Shown one piece after another: positions 27,079 through 39,128 of a stretch of DNA of 64,000 bases. The notes beneath the pieces are model-generated. The model saw only the letters and a program-made list of their open reading frames with translations, had not been told where the DNA came from and made no database searches. The translations under genes were made by a program, and so were the position numbers. The stretch is from JAFNAG01 sp963739235 (lineage in GTDB: Bacteria; Acidobacteriota; UBA6911): contig CAVTZY010000039.1 of the NCBI GenBank assembly GCA_963739235.1, forward strand, positions 1-64,000, read 5' to 3'. How positions within the stretch are numbered: the first letter of the stretch is position 1; each line of letters begins with the position of its first letter.

Positions 27079-28431
27079 TTACTTGGTAGCCCCTCCGTGC
27101 GCGGCCACCCACGCGGCAATATCCGCGATCACCTCCTCGGGCACGTGCCCGGGCTTCGTGTACTCGACGGGCGACGATGGGCCTATGCCGGCAATGAATG
27201 GGTGATTCAGTTCGGGATAGAGTTTGAAACTTACGTTGGGTTTGTCGCCCAACGCCTTTTCCCACCCCTCGAAATCCGCCAGCCCCACTTGATAGTCGCG
27301 GCCGCCCTGCAGCACATAAATGGGAATCGTCAGTGCCGCCGCGGTTTCCGCCGGGTCATAATTGCGCAAATCGAGAACGTAGCTTGCGGGCAATGTTGTC
27401 TGCAGAAGATGCACCGACATACCCGGCTTCAGCTCGGGATTTTTGAATTCCCTGGCGGACTCTTCGGCTGCATCAATCCGGGTTTGTGCCGCAGTGGTAA
27501 TCGCTCCGTTTAGTTTGGCTATGTGGCGTATCTGTTCCACGACGAGATCCTCAAGGGGCCGCGTGTTGCCAGCCATGAGGATCAGGCCTGCCACTAAATC
27601 GTCACCTGCCGCGATCCTCGGCCCGACAAAGGCGCCGAGACTGTGCCCGACGACGAAGATTCGTTTGGGGTTGATCCCCGACATGGTAGACATCATCGCG
27701 ACGGCGGCGCGGGCGTCGTCAACCGTCTCCTCTTTGACGGTAAACGAATTGAGATCGTCAACGCTCTTGGCGCCATATTGCCAGGAACGCTTGGTATAGC
27801 GCAGCACTGCAATTCCGCGGCTCGAAAGCCCCCACGCCAGGTCCTTGAATGTCTTGTTCGCTCCGATCGTCTCGTCCTGATCATTGGGACCTGAGCCATG
27901 CACCAGCACCAGGACGGGGAAGGGGCCGGTTCCTTTGGGAACGGTCACAGCTCCCGGCAAATCCCAGTGACCGCTGTGCACCGTGATGGTGCGTTCTTCG
28001 AACAACTCCGTCTTGGCATAATCCGGCGGCTTCCACGGTGTGCGAGCTTCGGGAGACATCGAGGTGAAGCCCGCAAACTGCCCTTTGGGGTTGAAAGTCA
28101 GTACGAGGATGGGGCTGACCTTGGCAAATGCACAAGTGGCATAAATGACGATGTACCCCTGGCGCTCCTCCTGCTCGATGCCGGTGATCGACTGGAAAGC
28201 CCCCACCTGCGCGATGACGCTATCCCAGCTCGCCGCCAGTTTGTCGGCGGGCAGAGCGTTGATCATGGCCTCGTCATATCTCGCAGCTACCTTGTCGAAC
28301 TGGCGCGCCGCGAGGTCGGCGATAATCGCGCGTGCCAGAGCTTCCGGATTCTGCGGCTGAGACTCCTGAGTGCGTGCGAAAGCTGCCACAGCCAGGAGCA
28401 AGACTGGCAAGATTATTCGAGTTCTCTTCAT
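27079..28431 (-). CDS. exported alpha/beta hydrolase with DUF3887-like domain
   Basis: 450 residues. Signal peptide MKRTRIILPVLLLAVAAFA. Residues about 25-115 form a DUF3887-like domain (ALARAIIADLAARQFDKVAA, RYDEAM). The hydrolase core follows: VLVLVHGSGPNDQDET (oxyanion region), VVGHSLGAFVG with the nucleophile Ser, VLQGGRDYQV with the acid Asp, and ELNHPFI with the His. This set is typical of secreted esterase/peptidase-like hydrolases of Gram-negative soil bacteria. The ATG at 28431 lies 6 bases after GGAGG; an ATG two codons upstream is possible. Confidence 0.9.
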   Translation of the reverse strand: MKRTRIILPVLLLAVAAFARTQESQPQNPEALARAIIADLAARQFDKVAARYDEAMINALPADKLAASWDSVIAQVGAFQSITGIEQEERQGYIVIYATCAFAKVSPILVLTFNPKGQFAGFTSMSPEARTPWKPPDYAKTELFEERTITVHSGHWDLPGAVTVPKGTGPFPVLVLVHGSGPNDQDETIGANKTFKDLAWGLSSRGIAVLRYTKRSWQYGAKSVDDLNSFTVKEETVDDARAAVAMMSTMSGINPKRIFVVGHSLGAFVGPRIAAGDDLVAGLILMAGNTRPLEDLVVEQIRHIAKLNGAITTAAQTRIDAAEESAREFKNPELKPGMSVHLLQTTLPASYVLDLRNYDPAETAAALTIPIYVLQGGRDYQVGLADFEGWEKALGDKPNVSFKLYPELNHPFIAGIGPSSPVEYTKPGHVPEEVIADIAAWVAAHGGATK

Positions 28432-28569
28432 CGTCATCCTCCACTCTTCACGCGAGCACAACTCGACGCGCGGGTGAATCGCATCCATTCTGTTATCACA
28501 CCAGCGACGTGTGCGGAAGCGAAATGCAGTTTGACGCAGGCAATACGAAAGTGAACTTTCGGGGAGACT

Positions 28570-29871
28570 CTATTCCCTGCGATAAAACACCTGTCCCTTT
28601 CCCGAAGTGCCATCAATCTCGATGCGCACCTGGGTTGTGAGCATCAGATCCTGAAAGGAGGTCGCATGCCCCAGGGTGCGAACTTGTTGAAGCACCGTGT
28701 CTGCCAGCGCTTGCAGATCTTTCTCCAGATGGTCGGCGTCCTGAATGATGACCGGCGCCCGTTCGATGTTGTCCGCCGCATGGCTGCCGGAATAGCGAGC
28801 GAGGGTCCGTATCCCCACCTGAGTCTTGATGGAGACGACCGCCTGGGGTGATAACCCGCTGTACAGGCTCTCGAAACCGCTGGAACCCACTACGAATTCC
28901 TCGGCGTCGGGACCCACGAGCAGGTAGTCATTCCGATAAGTGCGGTCCATGTCCCGGAGCAGGGATTGGATCTTTTCCTTTCCTAAGAGCTCCACGATCT
29001 CATTGGTGAGCACGAAAACACATCCCAAGCTGCTCGCGAGATGCCCGAATGAGCTGTCGCTGTACGCAAGCAGCGAGTATCGCCCCGATGTCAGATCGGT
29101 CAGGGTGATTTCCCTGTCGGTGGCGTTGGTGGCCTGAGGCCGCACCTGGAGCAGATAAAACTCGTAAATGGTTTTCGCGGTTTTACGTCCCTGCTCATCC
29201 ACTTCCTCCGAGAAGACCGGGCGCACTGCGAATTCCATGCTTACCGCCTGGCGGGTTTCGTGGCTCAAGTCGTCCATGATCTTGCGAACCAGGAACCCAA
29301 AATCGAAGATCTCCTTTCGACTGATTAGGCTGGGAAGGTCGATGGCATCGAAGATCTCGATCGACTCCGATTGGCCGGTCGACCAATTCGTGACCCGCCT
29401 CCGTGAAGCCAGCAGGCGTCTCAACTCGGCCGGGATGGATGCGGCTATGCCTTCCTGGTTGTCTTTTCTCCTGGGGTCGAAGAAGAGATCCACCGTGCGG
29501 ATGCTGGCGGTGCCGTCTTCTTCCACCGCCAGCACATCCAGGTGTGTCTGCCCGTTGTCGGGCGCGTCGTTTCGCGCGATCGGATTACCTCCCAACGCGT
29601 AAGTGGTTTCAGGGTCCACGTATTCCCCCAACAGCTGGCAGAGGTCCCCATCTCTCGTGAAGGACATCACCCGCGGTCCGCCCTCTGAATAGCCGCCGGT
29701 CTCACCCACCATGAAGGTTCCCATTCCCATCCCCACGCGGCCCACGGGATCGTCGCGCTTTATATCATGGCCCCAGGGCCAGGTGTTGGTGCTCTTCACC
29801 ACCCCTGATATCAAAGGGAAGAAGTAGGGCCCATACCAATCTCCGATGACCGGTTGAAAGGTAATGGACAT
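28570..29871 (-). CDS. PEP/pyruvate-binding domain protein, C-terminal piece of a split gene
   Basis: 433 residues. It continues the protein of the next entry: FQPVIGDWYGPYFFPLISGV matches the inner part of the ATP-grasp PPDK N-domain, and MEFAVRPVFSE with FYLLQVRPQ is the closing motif (normally ..lQaRP). The last 170 residues (LTDLTSGRYSLLAYSDSSFG and onward) are not recognised. No phosphohistidine domain or PEP-utilising TIM barrel follows, so it is not a full pyruvate phosphate dikinase. The start ATG comes 4 bases after the stop of the upstream frame; a single-base change would join the two frames. Either a natural split gene with translational coupling, or a frameshift. Confidence 0.7.
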   Translation of the reverse strand: MSITFQPVIGDWYGPYFFPLISGVVKSTNTWPWGHDIKRDDPVGRVGMGMGTFMVGETGGYSEGGPRVMSFTRDGDLCQLLGEYVDPETTYALGGNPIARNDAPDNGQTHLDVLAVEEDGTASIRTVDLFFDPRRKDNQEGIAASIPAELRRLLASRRRVTNWSTGQSESIEIFDAIDLPSLISRKEIFDFGFLVRKIMDDLSHETRQAVSMEFAVRPVFSEEVDEQGRKTAKTIYEFYLLQVRPQATNATDREITLTDLTSGRYSLLAYSDSSFGHLASSLGCVFVLTNEIVELLGKEKIQSLLRDMDRTYRNDYLLVGPDAEEFVVGSSGFESLYSGLSPQAVVSIKTQVGIRTLARYSGSHAADNIERAPVIIQDADHLEKDLQALADTVLQQVRTLGHATSFQDLMLTTQVRIEIDGTSGKGQVFYRRE

Positions 29872-29875
29872 GGAC

Positions 29876-30622
29876 TCACTCAGCGGACTGAGCCCGCTCC
29901 GGCAGCATCATGCTGACGGCCGAGGGATTGAACAGGCTCGCGAATACCTGTTTCATTACATTTTCCAGGTATTCGAGCCTCTGGTGGATGGACTTGCCGT
30001 GCCGGTCGTCATAATAGACCAGACTATCGAACAGCCCCGCCGAAGGCAGCTTGCCGTCCTCACACGAGGCACTCGAGCGGAGGATGTAAAAGTCGCTCTG
30101 TGTCTTCTGCAACAACACGAGCAACTCTTCTTTGATGGCCCTGGGCACCATGGCTTTCCGAAAGGCCTCCTTGATTTCCGCGTAGTCAGCCTTCGAGTAA
30201 GCTCTTGCGTCATTCTTGGCCCTGAGCAGGCGCTGCAATTCCTTGTTATGGTGTAGGAATGTGAAATAGAAGGCAGATCCCAGCATTTTAGTGTTGGGAA
30301 GAAGGATCTGGACGTTCTCCAACCGATTGGGACCGCCGAAAATCAGGTACTTGATCAACAGGCAGTGGCCGAAATTCTTCCCTCCCAGAGCGGTGTGATA
30401 AGTTCCGACTGGATAGCCGAGGTTGCGCATTTCGGTCACGCGGATGAAGTCGATCAGGCGCTCCAGCACTTCCTGCTCACGATCTCCCAGGTATCCGTAG
30501 TTGTCACTCCGGTTGACGAGATTCGCGTTGGAAAACTCGACGAACGGGGTATCGGTAAAGATCTCTTCGCCCGGCATTTCACCGCGAGAATTGAATTCAG
30601 TGTCATCGATCATCAAGGCCAC
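29876..30622 (-). CDS. PEP/pyruvate-binding domain protein, N-terminal piece of a split gene
   Basis: 248 residues. After an N-terminal extension (TPFVEFSNANLVNRSDNYGY) comes an ATP-grasp start: TYHTALGGKNFGHCLLIKYL, and the conserved ILRSSASCEDGKLPSAGLFD, which holds the ATP/phosphate-contacting Arg, Ser and Glu. The frame ends shortly afterwards at PERAQSAE. Combined with the next frame (28570-29871) this makes one domain of about 680 residues. Starts at GTG 30622 or ATG 30613 are both possible; neither has a clear ribosome binding site. A role in phosphotransfer from or to PEP is a family-based guess. Confidence 0.7.
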   Translation of the reverse strand: MALMIDDTEFNSRGEMPGEEIFTDTPFVEFSNANLVNRSDNYGYLGDREQEVLERLIDFIRVTEMRNLGYPVGTYHTALGGKNFGHCLLIKYLIFGGPNRLENVQILLPNTKMLGSAFYFTFLHHNKELQRLLRAKNDARAYSKADYAEIKEAFRKAMVPRAIKEELLVLLQKTQSDFYILRSSASCEDGKLPSAGLFDSLVYYDDRHGKSIHQRLEYLENVMKQVFASLFNPSAVSMMLPERAQSAE

Positions 30623-30790
30623 CCATCAGAGTCGATCGTGCGTGTAATGAAGACTGCGCCCATTCGGGATGCGCCGGATCTTCCTATTCACGGGAGCCCG
30701 GCTGAAGGACGCTCTTTCCGCCAGCAGAGAAATACTACGACACACTGCATGCATCGTCCATGCCTCTCTCAAGGTGGTGAAGACCGTGCC

Positions 30791-30918
30791 CAGCAAGCGT
30801 TTGTTTTGCTTATTGCCTGCGTGAATGCAGCCAATCTCCTTGTTTCGCGTGCGCATCAACGCGAGCGAGAGTGTGCTCTGCATCCACTGCGGGAGAGGAG
30901 CAGGAAAGCTCGCCTGGC
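30791..30918 (+). pseudogene. remnant of a MacB/FtsX-type permease (ADOP)
   Basis: The translation QQAFVLLIACVNAANLLVSR, followed by AHQRERECALHPLRERSR, matches the conserved transmembrane-plus-loop segment of acidobacterial duplicated orphan permeases (LLIACaNvANLLLaRa..R.rEiAvR.ALGAsR). Only about 40 codons remain, without start or flanking domain, between the split PEP-binding gene and the ABC exporter. Confidence 0.65.
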
Positions 30919-31089
30919 CTAGGATTTCCGTTATCCTAGAGCTTCGCAGGCCTGCCGCCAGGATTAACGTGAGTGCGATCAAGTCAGCTGGCCCAGGCTT
31001 AAGCGAGACTAAAGGCCCATGCTCGATTCGAAAGATGCGGTTTCCATCCTGCGGCTTGGGCAACATCATTTCGAACGTGGATAGGGCGT

Positions 31090-33322
31090 ATGATGACTGA
31101 AAGTGGGACTTCTGTCGGTGCATCGCCATCTGCGACAGCGCCTGCGGGGAAAAGCCTCTTTGGGTTCCTTGCCTCCATGCTGCCGTATTTCAAGCCCTAC
31201 TGCGGCTGGCTGGTGTGCATTTTCACGACAATGATCGTGGATCTTGTGTTCGAAACCTGCCTTCCGCTCAGTTTCAAATATCTGATCGATCAGGCGATTG
31301 TTCCCAGGGATTTCCAGAGACTGGTGCTGATCCTTGCGATATTGGCAGGAGGTGCCCTCTTGACCATCGCCTGCCTGCTTGGCCAGGACCTGGCATACGC
31401 GCACGCCGAAGCAGGCGTGCTTACGGATTTGCGCCTTCGCCTGTTCAACCATCTGCAGAAGCTCTCTATGAGCTTTTTCAGCCACTGGCGGGCGGGCGAT
31501 ATCATGGCGAGATTCGGAACCGACCTCGCCTCCGTCGAGACGGCCATCACATCAGCGATGGCGGCGGCTCTTGGTGCTCTCCTCGGGTTGCTGATCAGTG
31601 TCAGCCTGCTTTTCAGCATCGAGTGGCATCTGGCTTCGTGCTCAATCGCAGGCATTTTTCTTTCGTTTTATGGCGCCCGGCTGCTGGAATTCAGGGCTTC
31701 CGCCGCGAACTACCGCATGAAACAGGAAGACGGGAAGGTCCAGTCATTGCTCCAGGAAAATCTCGGCGCTCAGAGCGTTGTCAAAGGATTTGGACTGCAT
31801 CGTCTGATGGAGGAGCGCTTTGCCGGGCAGATGGAGGGGCTTCGCGGGGCGCGCATGAAGGCGAGGGTATTGAATTATATGATGCAGCGCGTCCCCCAGC
31901 GGGCGTCCTGGTGGTTTGCTTCCTTGTTCTTGGCTTGGGAGCGTACTTTGCCTTCCGCGGCATGATGACCGTTGGCGACCTGGTGGCATTCAACGGCTTG
32001 TTGATGCAAGTAACCAACTATGTAGCGTCGCTGACTTGGGCGATGCCGCATTTGGTGGAAGCCGCCGCAGGGATGCAGCGCATTGAGGAAATTTTCGTCG
32101 AACAGCCTCGGGTCCGCGATGGCGGCGGAGCGGAACTGCTGCCCCCTTTGATGCGCGGAATCGAATTCCAGAAAGTCACATTCAGCTATGCCGGCGACCA
32201 TCGCAACCTGAATGAGGTTGATCTTTGCATTCCCCAGGGTGCCACGGTGGCGGTTGTCGGCCGAGCGGCTCAGGCAAGAGCACAGTGCTGAACCTGATCC
32301 TGCGTTTTTATGACCCTGATGCAGGCGGGGTTATCTGGGATGGCCGGGATACACGCTCGGTGACCCAGGATTCCCTGCGCCGGCGCATCGGAGTCGTCTT
32401 CCAGGAGAGTTTTTTGTTCAACACCACGATTCGAGAGAACATCCGCATGGGCAAGATGGATGCCAGTGCGGATGAGATCGAACGCGCCGCGCTCCAGTCG
32501 GGAGTGAGGGATTTCGTCGACCTGCTGGCCGATGGCTATGATACGCTGGTCGGCGAACATGGAGGGAAGCTCTCCGGCGGCCAGCGACAGCGCATCGGCA
32601 TCGCCAGGGCCATACTGCGTGATCCGGAGATCCTCATTCTGGACGAGGCAACCTCGGCTCTGGATCCCGCCAACGAGGCTGCGATCAACGCGACTCTAAA
32701 GAAGGTGGCTGTGGGCCGAACGGTGGTTTCGGTAACCCATCGCCTAGTGCCCATCATTCATGCGGACCTCATCCTGGTCTTGGATCATAGCCGCCTGGCG
32801 GAACAGGGGCGCCACGAAGATCTGCTGGCGCGCGGCGGCGTGTACGCGCGGCTTTGGGAGAAACAGACTGGCTTCGAGATCAGCTCCGATGGGGAAAATG
32901 CCAAGGTGACGGCGTCCCGGCTGCGGCAACTGCCAATCCTGGATAAACTTGACGACAGACTTCTGTCTGAGCTGGCCGGCATGTTCGTCACTGAACACTG
33001 GGCTGAAGGGCGCGAGGTGCTCCGGGAAGGCGATCCCGGAGACCGGTTCTATCTGGTTGTGCGGGGTAGGGTCGCCGTTTCCAAACGCTCCGCCGGCAGC
33101 GACTCGCGACCACTCGGGGTGCTTGAGATGGGAGATCAGTTCGGGGAAATCGCCCTGCTGAGCGGGATACCGCGCACGGCTACCGTAAGCACGCTAACTC
33201 CCTGCATTTTTCTCACCTTGAGCCGGAGCCAGTTTCTCGGCTTCCTGGAGCATGCGCCGCTAGTTCGTGCCGAGATGACCCAGCTTATGGCCGATCGAAT
33301 CTCCGCCCAGGCGGCAATTTGA
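31090..33322 (+). pseudogene. ABC exporter with C-terminal cyclic-nucleotide-binding domain, two frameshifts
   Basis: Three frames add up to one protein of about 743 residues. First, a type IV exporter membrane domain of six helices (FFSHWRAGDIMARFGTDL is the coupling region). The frame shifts near 31900 inside a C run, and again near 32262 where one C is missing from the Walker A (VVG-PSGSGKST). Then the nucleotide-binding domain with Q-loop VVFQESFLFN, signature LSGGQRQRIGIARA, Walker B ILILDEATSALD and switch VTHRL. The tail from about 620 is a cNMP-binding domain (GDPGDRFYLVVRGRVAVSKR, FGEIALLSGIPRTATV). Such exporters move lipids, peptides or drugs; the tail suggests control by a nucleotide or other ligand. 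Both shifts look like single missing bases. Confidence 0.85.
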
Positions 33323-33656
33323 CGCCCTTGCCGCAGACCTGACCGGAACCAGGGTCAAGTCTGGAAAGTTTCATATTTGCCGTCAACCTGCGTACTGCCG
33401 GCAAACATGCTGCAATCGTACGGCCAGTGACATAGATTGCATTTCCAGACCCGACACCTCCCATTTCTTTAAGCTCTCTGCGATTTCTGCGTTAAGGCTA
33501 TTGGATTGCGGCCTATCTGGGGACGCGATGGGATTTCTGAGCGCCTGAATCCTTGAGGCTTTTGTTCTTGATTCTTGGCATTTGTTTGGATAATCCTTTC
33601 TCATTTGTGTCAGGAGAATTGAGGTTCCTATCCGCCTGTCAATCTGGAGGTTTCCC
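33323..33656. other. intergenic with dispersed TCTGCG repeat and GGGTCAAGTCTGGA motif
   Basis: GGGTCAAGTCTGGAAAGTTT at 33352-33371 resembles GGGTCAGGTCTGGATAATTT at 50331-50350. Around 33470-33515 lies AGCTCTCTGCGATTTCTGCG, then TTAAGGCTATTGGATTGCGG, of the dispersed type seen near 36780. CTGGAGGTTTCCC at 33644-33656 is the ribosome binding site of the S9 peptidase. Confidence 0.5.
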
Positions 33657-36620
33657 ATGAAGCGTTTGAACATGTGCGCCATTCTGATCCTGTGGGTTGC
33701 GAGCGTCAGTTTCACGCCGGTCGCGGCGCAGAACAGTGCCAAGCGCCCGCTGGAACTCGACGACATCCTGGCCTTTCGGAGCGTAGGTCAAAACATCCTG
33801 TCGCCGGACGGACAATGGCTTGCCTATCGGATGTCGCCAATTCAGGGAGACAGTGAAGTCGTTGTTCGCAGCGCCACCGGAGACAAGGAAATGAAGTTTC
33901 CGGTCGGCGAAGGTGCCGGTGTGATGACCTTCTCGGAGGATTCAGCCTGGATCGCGATCGGGACCGCGCCAACACGCAAGGAAGCCCAGGCTGCGCAAAA
34001 GGCAAGGCGACCTGTGCAGAATGGGGTAACTCTGGTTAACCTTGCGACCGGCGAAAAAACCGATATCGCCAAGATCCGACGCTTTGCCTTCAATGGCGAA
34101 ATGAGTGGATGGATCGCGCTGCACCGCTACGGCCCGGATGCTGCGGCCGGCGGAGCAGTTGGTGCGGCAGCGGCGGCGGGCGGGCGTGGTGGAGCGGGGG
34201 CAGCGGCCGCCGGTGACGCGCCGCGGGACACCCGGCCGAAAGGCACCGACCTCATACTGCGCGAACTTAAGACCGGCAGCGAACTCAATATCGGCAACGT
34301 GTCGGAGCTTGGTTTCAATAAGAGCGGCAAGCAGCTTGCCCTCGTGATCGATGCCGCCGATCAGGCAGGCAACGGCGTCGTGATTCGGGACATGACAACC
34401 GGCATTATCACGCCACTCGAGACCGACAAGGCTTTTTACGAGCGCATGACCTGGGCGGAGGAAGGCGACGCGCTGGCGATCCTCAAGGGACACGATGATC
34501 GCGCGTGGAAGGAGCGGCTCTATGCCGTAGTGGGCTTCTCCGGCTTCGGCGCCGGCGCGCCGAAGAAGACCTCGTACGATCCGCTCAAAGACAAATCGTT
34601 CCCCGCCAACATGTCCATCAGCGGCAACCGGGCGCCGCAATGGACCGAAAGCCGCGATGCCATCCTCTTCGGGATTGCGGCCATCAATAAGGTTGAGCGC
34701 AAAGGCGGCGGCGGCGATCAGAGTGCGTCGGGCGACAACCCGCCCCCGGCGACCCCGCCGGCGGCCGCCGCGGCGGAGGACACATCAGAACGGCCGGATC
34801 TCGTTATCTGGCATTACAAGGATCCGCGCCTGCAATCCCAGCAGCAGGTGCAGGAAAACAATGACAAGCAGTTCAGCTACCTGTCCATATATCGCCTGGC
34901 CGAGGACAAGTTTATCCGCCTCGCCGACGATGAGGTGCGCACAGTGTCTCCAGCGCCCAAGGAAAAATGGGCGACCGGCAACGATGTCCGGGCTTACGAG
35001 CTCGAAGGAAACATCTCAGGCCGGAACTACCGCGACGTCTACGCCATCAATATGGTTACCGGCGAGCGCAAACTGATCAAAAAGCAATTGCGCTGGGGAT
35101 ACGGCCCTTCGCCGGACGGGACCAAATGGTTCTACTACGAAAACCGCAACTTTTTCCTGTACGATTTCGCGGCCGGAGCCGTCCGTAACCTTACTGCAGG
35201 CCTGCCCACCTCGTTTGTCGATGTCGAGGACGACCATAATGTGGTCGATCCCCCGTTGAATCCGATGGGCTGGACATCCGACAGCGCCAACCTGCTGCTC
35301 TCGGACAACTGGGATATCTGGAAAGTTCCCGTCGCTGCCGGAACCGCAGCAGTGAATCTTACCGTCAACGGCAAGAAAGAAAACTTGCGTTATCGTAGTC
35401 GTGTTCGCATCGATCCCGAGGAAAAGGGCATCGATCTGTCGAAGCCGCAATATTTCAGCGTGATGGCTGAGTGGACGAAAAAGCAGGGATATGGCCTGCT
35501 CACGCCGGGCCAGAGCGGCGTGAAGATGCTCACGTGGGATGATGCCGCCTTTAATCGGCTGGCGAAGGCAAAGAAGGCTGATGTCTGGATATACAGCCGC
35601 GAGACCCCGGTGAGTGCGCCGGAGATCTATGTGACCAACGCGGCGCTCGAAAATGGCCGCAAGCTCACGAACCTGCAGGCAGAAGTGGAGCCGTTCCTGT
35701 GGTTGAGTAGTACAATGCTCATCGAATTTAAAAACGACAAGGGTGAGCGGCTGCAGGCATCCCTCTCCCTGCCGGCCAACTACGAGAAGGGTAAACAATA
35801 CCCGACGATCGTCTACATCTACGAGCGGCTCACCCAGGGACATAACAACTTCCCGCGGCCGTCCATTCCGGGAACCGGTTTCAACCTCGCCTATTACACC
35901 AGCAACGGCTACGCTGTGCTCCAACCCGATATCAAGTACTACGTCAATGACCCGGGCATGTCCGCAGTGTGGGCGATTGTGCCGGCGGTCAAGGCCGCGA
36001 TCGCAACCGGCGTTCTCGATCCGAAGCACATCGGGTTACACGGGCACTCGTGGGGCGGCTATCAGACGGCGTTTACGGTCACCCAGACCGACATCTTCGC
36101 TGCGGCCGTAGCGGGAGCGCCGCTCACGGACATGATCAGCATGTACAGTTTGATTTATAAAAACACCGGCGGCACCAACGGGGCCATTTTCGAGAGCAGC
36201 CAGGGACGTTTCACGGGCGGGCCCTGGGATCTGTGGGATGCCTATTCCCGGAACTCGCCTGTCCGCTTTGCCAAAAACGTAAAGACGCCGCTGATTATTC
36301 TGGCCAACGACAAGGACGGCGCCGTCGATTTCACCCAGGGCATCGAGTACTACGACACACTCCGCCGGCTGGGCAAGCCGGTGGTGCTGCTCGAATATCC
36401 GGGCGAGAATCATGGGCTGGCCAAAATGCCCAATCAGCAGGACTACATGATTCGCATGAAGGAGTTCTTTGATCACTATCTCCTGAACAAACCGTCGCCT
36501 GAATGGCTCGAGAATGGTGTGCCGCTGCTCAAGATGACAGACCATATCAACGATCGTTTGAAACAACGTGAGGACCAGAAGAAGAAGGCCGACCCAGCCG
36601 CGAACGCCGCAAAGAAATAG
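33657..36620 (+). CDS. secreted S9 family (prolyl oligopeptidase-type) peptidase, 987 residues
   Basis: Signal peptide MKRLNMCAILILWVASVSFT. Beta-propeller region about 30-690, including a low-complexity Ala/Gly insert (residues about 160-185) and a second Gly/Pro/Ala insert near 350-370. The C-terminal alpha/beta hydrolase carries the triad: LHGHSWGGYQTAF with Ser798, ILANDKDGAVDF with Asp, and GENHGLAKM with His. It would cleave oligopeptides in the periplasm. The ATG follows CTGGAGGTTTCCC. It converges with another S9 peptidase across a strong hairpin at 36682-36727. Length is greater than usual S9 (650-800), mainly from the inserts and the propeller. Confidence 0.92.
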   Translation: MKRLNMCAILILWVASVSFTPVAAQNSAKRPLELDDILAFRSVGQNILSPDGQWLAYRMSPIQGDSEVVVRSATGDKEMKFPVGEGAGVMTFSEDSAWIAIGTAPTRKEAQAAQKARRPVQNGVTLVNLATGEKTDIAKIRRFAFNGEMSGWIALHRYGPDAAAGGAVGAAAAAGGRGGAGAAAAGDAPRDTRPKGTDLILRELKTGSELNIGNVSELGFNKSGKQLALVIDAADQAGNGVVIRDMTTGIITPLETDKAFYERMTWAEEGDALAILKGHDDRAWKERLYAVVGFSGFGAGAPKKTSYDPLKDKSFPANMSISGNRAPQWTESRDAILFGIAAINKVERKGGGGDQSASGDNPPPATPPAAAAAEDTSERPDLVIWHYKDPRLQSQQQVQENNDKQFSYLSIYRLAEDKFIRLADDEVRTVSPAPKEKWATGNDVRAYELEGNISGRNYRDVYAINMVTGERKLIKKQLRWGYGPSPDGTKWFYYENRNFFLYDFAAGAVRNLTAGLPTSFVDVEDDHNVVDPPLNPMGWTSDSANLLLSDNWDIWKVPVAAGTAAVNLTVNGKKENLRYRSRVRIDPEEKGIDLSKPQYFSVMAEWTKKQGYGLLTPGQSGVKMLTWDDAAFNRLAKAKKADVWIYSRETPVSAPEIYVTNAALENGRKLTNLQAEVEPFLWLSSTMLIEFKNDKGERLQASLSLPANYEKGKQYPTIVYIYERLTQGHNNFPRPSIPGTGFNLAYYTSNGYAVLQPDIKYYVNDPGMSAVWAIVPAVKAAIATGVLDPKHIGLHGHSWGGYQTAFTVTQTDIFAAAVAGAPLTDMISMYSLIYKNTGGTNGAIFESSQGRFTGGPWDLWDAYSRNSPVRFAKNVKTPLIILANDKDGAVDFTQGIEYYDTLRRLGKPVVLLEYPGENHGLAKMPNQQDYMIRMKEFFDHYLLNKPSPEWLENGVPLLKMTDHINDRLKQREDQKKKADPAANAAKK

Positions 36621-36681
36621 AAAGGCGAACGCAGATTCCTGCTGAGCTTCAGGAATCTTCTGGCGTCGCTTCATAACCACA

Positions 36682-36727
36682 GAAAATGACAAATGCACGA
36701 AACGCATTTCGTGCATGTGTCATTTTC
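36682..36727. repeat. 21-base inverted repeat between convergent genes
   Basis: GAAAATGACAAATGCACGAA (36682-36702, plus one A) pairs with 36707-36727 across a CGCA loop with one mismatch. Neither strand has the T run of an intrinsic terminator next to it, but the position between two convergent genes suggests a transcription barrier. It is joined to the dispersed repeat that follows. Confidence 0.7.
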
Positions 36728-36737
36728 CGCGGTTCCT

Positions 36738-36830
36738 GGCAGAGGACGCAGAGGAAAGTCGTTCAAAAGCAAAAAATCTTCTGTGGTCTCTGCGCCCTCC
36801 GCGTTGAGGCTTTTGCGTTCCGGTCTACCG
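36738..36830. repeat. dispersed CAGAGG/CTCTGCG low-complexity repeat
   Basis: GGCAGAGGACGCAGAGGAAA and, further on, GGTCTCTGCGCCCTCCGCGT followed by TGAGGCTTTTGCG form an imperfect inverted pair. Related strings occur near 18006, 33470, 44400 and 59290, always between genes. No coding capacity. Confidence 0.55.
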
Positions 36831-36903
36831 GCCGCACAAAGAAAAATACCCTGGCAGCCAATCGCAATCGGGCATTCACACCGAGCCCTGAACAACCCGA
36901 AAA

Positions 36904-38964
<2,061 letters not shown>

Positions 38965-39128
38965 GGTAGACTCCCTCCAGACAAATATCGATTGTGGTTA
39001 GCTATCCAAATGGAACTAGCATAGCATCGGTGAGAGCAAAAAAACATCGGGGAAGAGCCAGGTACGAGTCGGGACATCATGCTGTGCACCTAGATTCCAT
39101 GCTGGCGCCGGGTCGGCCCCCTGTGTCG

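Noticed and set aside
33341..33371. GGGTCAAGTCTGGA motif as a complete REP element
   Set aside because: Only the lead motif is present; no second arm or palindrome follows, so it is mentioned only as a related sequence.
35016..36029. 337-residue open frame on the minus strand
   Set aside because: Antisense to the S9 peptidase; no motif, no ribosome binding site.
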